Assembly: GCF_019166065.1 (NCBI RefSeq) | Contig: NZ_JAHTBN010000002.1 | Span: forward strand, 248,001 to 312,000 | DNA: 64,000 nt | Source of the DNA: Candidimonas humi | GTDB lineage: Bacteria > Pseudomonadota > Gammaproteobacteria > Burkholderiales > Burkholderiaceae_B | Direction of reading: 5' to 3' | Part shown: positions 59,720 to 64,000 of the stretch, piece after piece | Layout: each line of letters opens with the position of its first letter | Numbering within the stretch: the first letter of the stretch is position 1 | Translations under genes and position numbers: made by a program | The notes under the pieces: model-generated | The model's database searches: none | Told to the model about the DNA's origin: nothing | What the model saw: only the letters and a program-made list of their open reading frames with translations

Positions 59720-60307
59720 ATGTCAGACAAGGACGATAGCCATCTCGCCGAAACGCGGGTCGACAGCCAGGTTCTGGTGCAGGGCGGCTTCCTGCAAATG
59801 CGCCGCGACACGGTGCGCCTGCCCGACGGCGCGCTGGCCAGCCGCGAATATGTAGTGCATCCCGGCGCCGTGGTGGTCATCCCCTTGCTGGATGACGGCC
59901 GCGTCCTGCTCGAGCGCCAATACCGTTATCCGGTAGGCCGCGTGATGACCGAATTCCCGGCAGGCAAGCTCGATCCCGGCGAAGATCCCCTGGATTGCGC
60001 GCGTCGCGAACTACTGGAAGAAACCGGCTATACGGCGAAGCAGTGGGCCCACGCCGGGGCCCTGCACCTGGCCATCGCCTATTCCACCGAAATCATCCAC
60101 ATTTTCTTCGCCCGCGGCCTCGTGGCCGGCACGCCGCGGCGCGACCAGGACGAATTCCTGGAAGTCACCAGCGCCACCGTGGACGAACTGTCCCAGGCCT
60201 GTCGCAATGGCGGCGTGACGGACGCAAAGACACTTACCTGCATGCTCTGGCTGCAGAACGTGCAGTCCGGAAACTGGCGCCTGGACTGGCGCGACCTGGA
60301 AGGCTGA
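59720..60307 (+). CDS. Nudix hydrolase, ADP-ribose pyrophosphatase-like
   Basis: Protein of 195 residues. The Nudix box GKLDPGEDPLDCARRELLEE followed by TGY is complete, with the REXXEE metal-binding glutamates. N-terminal VRLPDGALASREYVVHPGAVVVIPLLDDG is typical of NudF. It probably hydrolyses ADP-ribose to AMP and ribose-5-phosphate. Divergent from the phosphoesterase. Confidence 0.88.
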   Translation: MSDKDDSHLAETRVDSQVLVQGGFLQMRRDTVRLPDGALASREYVVHPGAVVVIPLLDDGRVLLERQYRYPVGRVMTEFPAGKLDPGEDPLDCARRELLEETGYTAKQWAHAGALHLAIAYSTEIIHIFFARGLVAGTPRRDQDEFLEVTSATVDELSQACRNGGVTDAKTLTCMLWLQNVQSGNWRLDWRDLEG

Positions 60308-60452
60308 GTAAGGCAAGGCCGGCGCGCCTGAGCCGGGTCTCTGCCCGGTGCCGCCTGCAAGGCTTGCAATGCCGCCGTGGGCGCGAAGATGCGATTTCAT
60401 GGCTGTGAACTTCTGATATACGGCGCTAGAGCAAGTGGTCTGGCCTGTTCAG

Positions 60453-60465
60453 AATTCGGGCGCAA
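60453..60465 (+). promoter_or_regulatory. candidate Ada box
   Basis: AAT-N6-GCAA, the spacing known for the E. coli ada and aidB operators (A box AAT, B box GCAA), 71 bases upstream of the Ada-type gene start. A possible -10, TACGAT, lies about 20 bases downstream. Confidence 0.55.
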
Positions 60466-60535
60466 GAAACGAAGTTCCGGCCGATACGATACCGGCTATC
60501 TTTGCGTATATCGACTGTTTACGTCCGGAGCAATC

Positions 60536-61636
60536 ATGAGCCGTAATGCAAAACGCGCCGAGCCTGCCGACGCCTATATAGATGCGACAAGCCGCTGGGC
60601 CGCCGTGCTCGCGCGCGATACCGCCGCCGACGGCCATTTTGTCTATGCCGTCAAGACCACCGGCGTCTATTGCAGCCCCAGTTCATCGGCCCGCTTGCCC
60701 AGGCGCGAAAACGTGGAGTTCTTCGATACCCCGCAAGCTGCGCAGGCAGCGGGCTACAGGCCCAGCCGCCGCGCGACGGCGGATCGCGGCACAGCGGCGA
60801 AACGGCGCGCCGCAGTGGTAGAACAGGCCTGTCGTCTCATCGAGACCTCGGATCCGCAGCCCGGCTTGCAGGAACTAGCCGCACAGGCGGGCATCAGTCC
60901 GTTCCATTTTCACCGCATCTTCAAGAGCGAGACGGGCCTTACGCCCAAAGACTATGCCAGCGCCCATCGCGCTGGCAAGCTTCGCCGCGCCCTGGGGCGG
61001 GCCGGCTCGGTAACCCATGCCATCTACGACGCCGGCTTCAATTCCAACAGCCGTTTCTACGAGAACTCCGAGGCCATGCTGGGCATGCGGCCCGGAGATT
61101 ATCGCGGCGGCGGCAATCATGCCGAAATCCGTTTCGCGGTTGGGCAGTGTTTCCTCGGCGCGATCCTGGTGGCGCGCAGCCAGCGCGGCATCTGCGCCAT
61201 ATTCCTGGGCGACGATCCCGACCGGCTGGTGCACGAACTGCAAGACCAGTTTCCCAAGGCGCGCCTGATCGGCGGCGACCGGGATTTCGAGCAATTGGTC
61301 GCGCAAGTCGTGGGTTTCATCGAATCTCCCGAACAGGGCTTGAACCTGCCCCTGGACATACGCGGCACCGCTTTCCAGGAGCGCGTATGGAAAGCCCTGC
61401 GCGAGATCCCCCCCGGCGTTGCGGTCAGCTATGCCCTGGTGGCGCAGCGCATAGGCTCGCCGCGGGCGGTGCGAGCCGTGGCGCAAGCTTGCGGCGCCAA
61501 CCGCCTGGCCGTGGCCATACCCTGCCATCGCGTAGTGCGCCGCGACGGCGATCTTTCCGGCTATCGCTGGGGCGTGGAGCGCAAGCGCGAACTATTGAGG
61601 CGCGAAGGCTCGATGCTGGAAGATGGCGAGGCCTGA
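60536..61636 (+). CDS. ada: Ada-type methyltransferase/regulator with degenerate N-terminal zinc site
   Basis: Protein of 366 residues with Ada architecture: N-terminal metal/methyl-acceptor domain (about 1-88), AraC-type HTH (about 95-185, with GLQELAAQAGISPFHFHRIF), and a C-terminal O6-methylguanine methyltransferase with the PCHRVVR active site (Cys330). In the N-domain Cys46, equal to the E. coli acceptor Cys38, is kept, but the other three zinc ligands are Ser50, Ser77 and Ala80 instead of Cys. The DNA codons confirm this. ATG 60536 gives the family length, with CCGGAG upstream. Confidence 0.88.
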   Translation: MSRNAKRAEPADAYIDATSRWAAVLARDTAADGHFVYAVKTTGVYCSPSSSARLPRRENVEFFDTPQAAQAAGYRPSRRATADRGTAAKRRAAVVEQACRLIETSDPQPGLQELAAQAGISPFHFHRIFKSETGLTPKDYASAHRAGKLRRALGRAGSVTHAIYDAGFNSNSRFYENSEAMLGMRPGDYRGGGNHAEIRFAVGQCFLGAILVARSQRGICAIFLGDDPDRLVHELQDQFPKARLIGGDRDFEQLVAQVVGFIESPEQGLNLPLDIRGTAFQERVWKALREIPPGVAVSYALVAQRIGSPRAVRAVAQACGANRLAVAIPCHRVVRRDGDLSGYRWGVERKRELLRREGSMLEDGEA

Positions 61637-61652
61637 CATCAATCGGTTTTCA

Positions 61653-61670
61653 AAGAGATAAGAATCTCTT
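61653..61670. terminator. weak bidirectional hairpin
   Basis: AAGAGAT-AAGA-ATCTCTT 7-bp AT-rich stem between the convergent Ada-type and DUF1697 genes. The downstream T tract is interrupted. Confidence 0.3.
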
Positions 61671-61751
61671 GTATGAGTTTTGCGTATGACATGATTGCCG
61701 GCAAAGGCCGATGGCGATCGGCCCGATGGTCGACGCATATCGGCGTGCCCG

Positions 61752-62264
61752 CTACAAGGCGGCCGCCATCTCCGCAAGCTTGGCAATGGTATTGATATTG
61801 CGCGCCGTCCCCAATTCGGCGGCAGGGATCTTGAATTTCGACTTCCCCATGCCCGAGGGGTACGATACATAGATTTCCCGCTTGCCCAGCCTGGCTTCTT
61901 CATCCTGGCGGCCGCGCGCATGCTCGAGCGCGTCGGGCGCAGGCGCCGCATCGAGAAAGATCGCCACGCTGCGGTTGGGGGCAGAATCGGGAAAAGGATA
62001 GTCTTTCAGCACATCGGCCATTTCCTGTGCCGTGCGTACCACGACACCCACGGGCTTGCCCGCATATTCCCGCAAGCGCTGCTCCAGCCTGGTTTTGACC
62101 TGGTTTTCGGACAGCGGGCTCGAGAACACCACATTGCCGCTGGCGATATAAGTACGAACTGCCGAGAAACCTTCGGCAGTACACATGGCCTGGAGTTCGG
62201 CCATGGGCAGCTTGCCGGTGCCGCCGACGTTTATCGCGCGCAACAGGGCTATATAGGCAGGCAT
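61752..62264 (-). CDS. DUF1697 domain protein
   Basis: Protein of 170 residues spanning the whole DUF1697 family profile: MPAYIALLRAINVGGTGKLP at the N terminus and RTYIASGNVVFSS. No biochemical function is established for the family. GGAGAAC lies before ATG 62264, chosen over a start five codons earlier. Convergent with the Ada-type gene. Confidence 0.85.
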   Translation of the reverse strand: MPAYIALLRAINVGGTGKLPMAELQAMCTAEGFSAVRTYIASGNVVFSSPLSENQVKTRLEQRLREYAGKPVGVVVRTAQEMADVLKDYPFPDSAPNRSVAIFLDAAPAPDALEHARGRQDEEARLGKREIYVSYPSGMGKSKFKIPAAELGTARNINTIAKLAEMAAAL

Positions 62265-62486
62265 GAATGTTCTCCGCACCTAGGTATTGCAGGAACAAGA
62301 TTGCGCAAGGTTTCGAAATCCCCTGGCCTTGATCGAATATTTGATTTGCACAGTATATATGGCGCCTGGCTGAACATAGGCGACTGATCGCCACCCATGC
62401 TGTTTCAAGGACCACCCCAGGTTCTCATGGGCGGCCTGGTATTTGAGCGGCCCGGCACCGGGATCTGTATTGGTGATGTTCGGGGG

Positions 62487-63212
62487 TCACTCCCAGCGGG
62501 CAGTATCGCCCAGTGCGACACTTACCTGACGCGCTGCCGCCTGGACCGGTTCAATGTGTTGCTGGCTGAAGCGGCTGGATGGCATCGACAGAGAGATGCA
62601 GCCTTCCAGCTTGCCGCCCGCGCCGAAGACTGGCGCGGCAATACCCGCTAGTTCGGGCGTGCGGTCGCCCACGCGGGAAAACACCATGTCGCGCCGGATC
62701 TGCGCATAGAGCGCGCCTTTGGCGCCGTCGAAAGCCATCAGCAATCGACCGCCCACCCCACGATCGAGCGGTAGCAAATCGCCCACATTCGCATGGTCGC
62801 GTACTGCCTGTTGCGAATCCACACGGTACAAGCACAGGCGGCTATTGTCGCCATGGATCACATGGAACGACGCGCTCTCTCGCGTCTGCTCGACCAGCTT
62901 GCGCAGCACCGGCATTACGAGGTCTTCTTGTGAAAAGGCGGCTGTATAGGCTGCGTGCAGTCGTACCACCTCGGCCCCGAGCGCATAGCGGCCGTCGTCG
63001 AGTCGTTGCACGAGCCCGAAATGCCGCAGTGAAGCCAACAATCGTAGCGCCGTACTGTTGACGATCTGCGTGCGTTGTGACAGCTCGCTCAGCGATAGAG
63101 AACGGTCTTGTGGCTGGAAGGCGGTCAGCAGCAGCAGAGCACGGTCCACCGCGGCCACGCCGCCTTCCTGGGCCGAAGAACGGATGGGAGCGTCGCTATG
63201 GTATCGGGGCAT
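62487..63212 (-). CDS. IclR family transcriptional regulator
   Basis: Regulator of 241 residues. Winged HTH in the first ~80 residues (SLSELSQRTQIVNSTALRLLASL) and an effector domain with LDRGVGGRLLMAF and GIAAPVFGAGGKLEG. It is divergent from a Bug receptor gene, with an inverted repeat between them, and probably regulates uptake or catabolism of that ligand. Confidence 0.88.
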   Translation of the reverse strand: MPRYHSDAPIRSSAQEGGVAAVDRALLLLTAFQPQDRSLSLSELSQRTQIVNSTALRLLASLRHFGLVQRLDDGRYALGAEVVRLHAAYTAAFSQEDLVMPVLRKLVEQTRESASFHVIHGDNSRLCLYRVDSQQAVRDHANVGDLLPLDRGVGGRLLMAFDGAKGALYAQIRRDMVFSRVGDRTPELAGIAAPVFGAGGKLEGCISLSMPSSRFSQQHIEPVQAAARQVSVALGDTARWE

Positions 63213-63287
63213 AGTGCGGAAACGGTCGTGTAGAGGCGCGGAAAGAGCGCCTGGCCGGATTGACGGGCGTACTGCGTTGGGATAGAC

Positions 63288-63322
63288 TTCTATCGATTGT
63301 TATTGAATTTTATCTAATAGAA
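63288..63322. promoter_or_regulatory. possible operator, inverted repeat
   Basis: TTCTAT (63288-63293) and ATAGAA (63317-63322) separated by 23 bases of AT-rich DNA in the gap between the IclR and Bug genes. Weak on its own. Confidence 0.3.
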
Positions 63323-63376
63323 ATAAAAAACGCAAGCGGAAAATAACACGCAAGCCTACGGCAGGAGACATTTTCA

Positions 63377-64000
63377 ATGTTCAGCTCTCGTTCTATCAGT
63401 ATTTCCCGACGCCGCTTCGCGGTTGCGATGCTGGCGACGCCATTCGCTGGCGTGGCGCGCGCCGCAGCGTCGTTTCCGTCGCATCCGATAACTTTGATCG
63501 TCGCTTCTTCGGCTGGTTCTAGCACCGACTCGGTGGCACGTCTCACAGCCAAGCAAATGAACCAGTTCTTCAATTCGCCGGTGATCGTCGAGAACCGGCC
63601 CGGCGCGGGCAATATCATTGGCTGGACCACGGTGGCGCGCGCGCCTGCCGATGGCTATACGCTGCTGACCACTGAACTCTCGTACGTCATCGCACCTGGC
63701 GTGGTCGCACACCTGCCCTTCGATGCCCGGCGCGACTTCGCGCAGATTGTGACTATTGCCTCGGTGCCGCACGTGATGGCAATCAATCCATCCGTGCCGG
63801 CGAAGAACGTGCAGGAATTCATCGCCTATGCCAAGGCCAATCCCGGCAAGCTCAATTTCGGCTCGGGCGGCCTGGGGACCAATCCGCATATGTGCGGCGA
63901 GTTGTTCAAGAGCTTGGCCGGGGTGGACTTGGTGCACGTGCCATACAAGGGAGCCGCGGCGGCTACGCAAGACCTGCTGACCGGCCAGATCCAGATGCTC
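63377..64000 (+). CDS. Bug/TctC family substrate-binding protein, N-terminal part
   Basis: Runs off the right edge; 208 residues visible. The leader has SRRRFAVAM, a possible twin-arginine motif, before a short hydrophobic stretch and AASFPSHPITLIV. Family blocks SSAGSSTDSVARL, VENRPGAGNIIG, and VPYKGAAAATQDLL are present. GGAG lies before ATG 63377. Divergent from the IclR gene. Confidence 0.88.
   Translation, partial: MFSSRSISISRRRFAVAMLATPFAGVARAAASFPSHPITLIVASSAGSSTDSVARLTAKQMNQFFNSPVIVENRPGAGNIIGWTTVARAPADGYTLLTTELSYVIAPGVVAHLPFDARRDFAQIVTIASVPHVMAINPSVPAKNVQEFIAYAKANPGKLNFGSGGLGTNPHMCGELFKSLAGVDLVHVPYKGAAAATQDLLTGQIQML

Overview
The window reads as a chromosomal origin-proximal segment of a high-GC betaproteobacterium of the Alcaligenaceae (Bordetella/Achromobacter type). 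The basis is the gene order mnmG-rsmG-parA-parB, then tRNA(Tyr,Gly,Thr)-tuf-tRNA(Trp)-secE-nusG-rplKAJL-rpoBC, together with four Bug-type (tripartite tricarboxylate) periplasmic receptors, a family greatly expanded in this group. The genus is an inference. No rRNA, insertion sequence, phage gene or CRISPR array was seen.

Layout. 1-6468: end of an Fbp/Pot-like ABC importer, a DeoR regulator, a Bug receptor, a fumarylacetoacetate-hydrolase family enzyme and a RidA protein, with a divergent LysR regulator. 6524-11623: ribosomal genes rplC to rpsQ on the minus strand, with their own candidate promoter and a strong terminator. 11678-18270: a block of transport and hydrolase genes (alpha/beta hydrolase, Bug, metallo-beta-lactamase-fold hydrolase, GntR regulator, and a betaine-type ABC importer whose binding protein and permease are fused) that separates rplC from rpsJ. 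18308-23470: the str operon rpsL-rpsG-fusA-tuf, ending in rpsJ and a terminator. 23951-28307: response regulator, LysM/FecR-like exported protein and CHASE2 sensor kinase. 28336-30208: a family 1 encapsulin with a DyP peroxidase that carries a C-terminal cargo-loading peptide. 30393-36777: a catabolic cluster (ornithine-cyclodeaminase family, maleate-isomerase-like, alpha/beta hydrolase, Bug, MmgE/PrpD) with a divergent IclR regulator; two of its enzymes lack the usual catalytic residues. 36936-50866: rpoC, rpoB, rplL, rplJ, rplA, rplK, nusG, secE, tRNA-Trp, a second tuf and three tRNAs, from one very good sigma-70 promoter. 50963-55320: parB, parA, rsmG, mnmG. 55321-58579: the probable origin region, with three parS sites and two pairs of consensus DnaA boxes, enclosing cspA and an aminotransferase. 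58580-64000: a metallophosphoesterase, a Nudix hydrolase, an Ada-type methyltransferase with an Ada box, a DUF1697 protein, an IclR regulator and a divergent Bug receptor that runs off the window.

The highly expressed genes all point left, away from the parS/DnaA-box region, as expected for leading-strand placement. The two tuf genes are direct repeats 30.5 kb apart and encode identical proteins. The most system-like accessory content is the encapsulin/DyP nanocompartment pair, the CHASE2/FecR/response-regulator trio, and the catabolic cluster with its active-site-degenerate enzymes.
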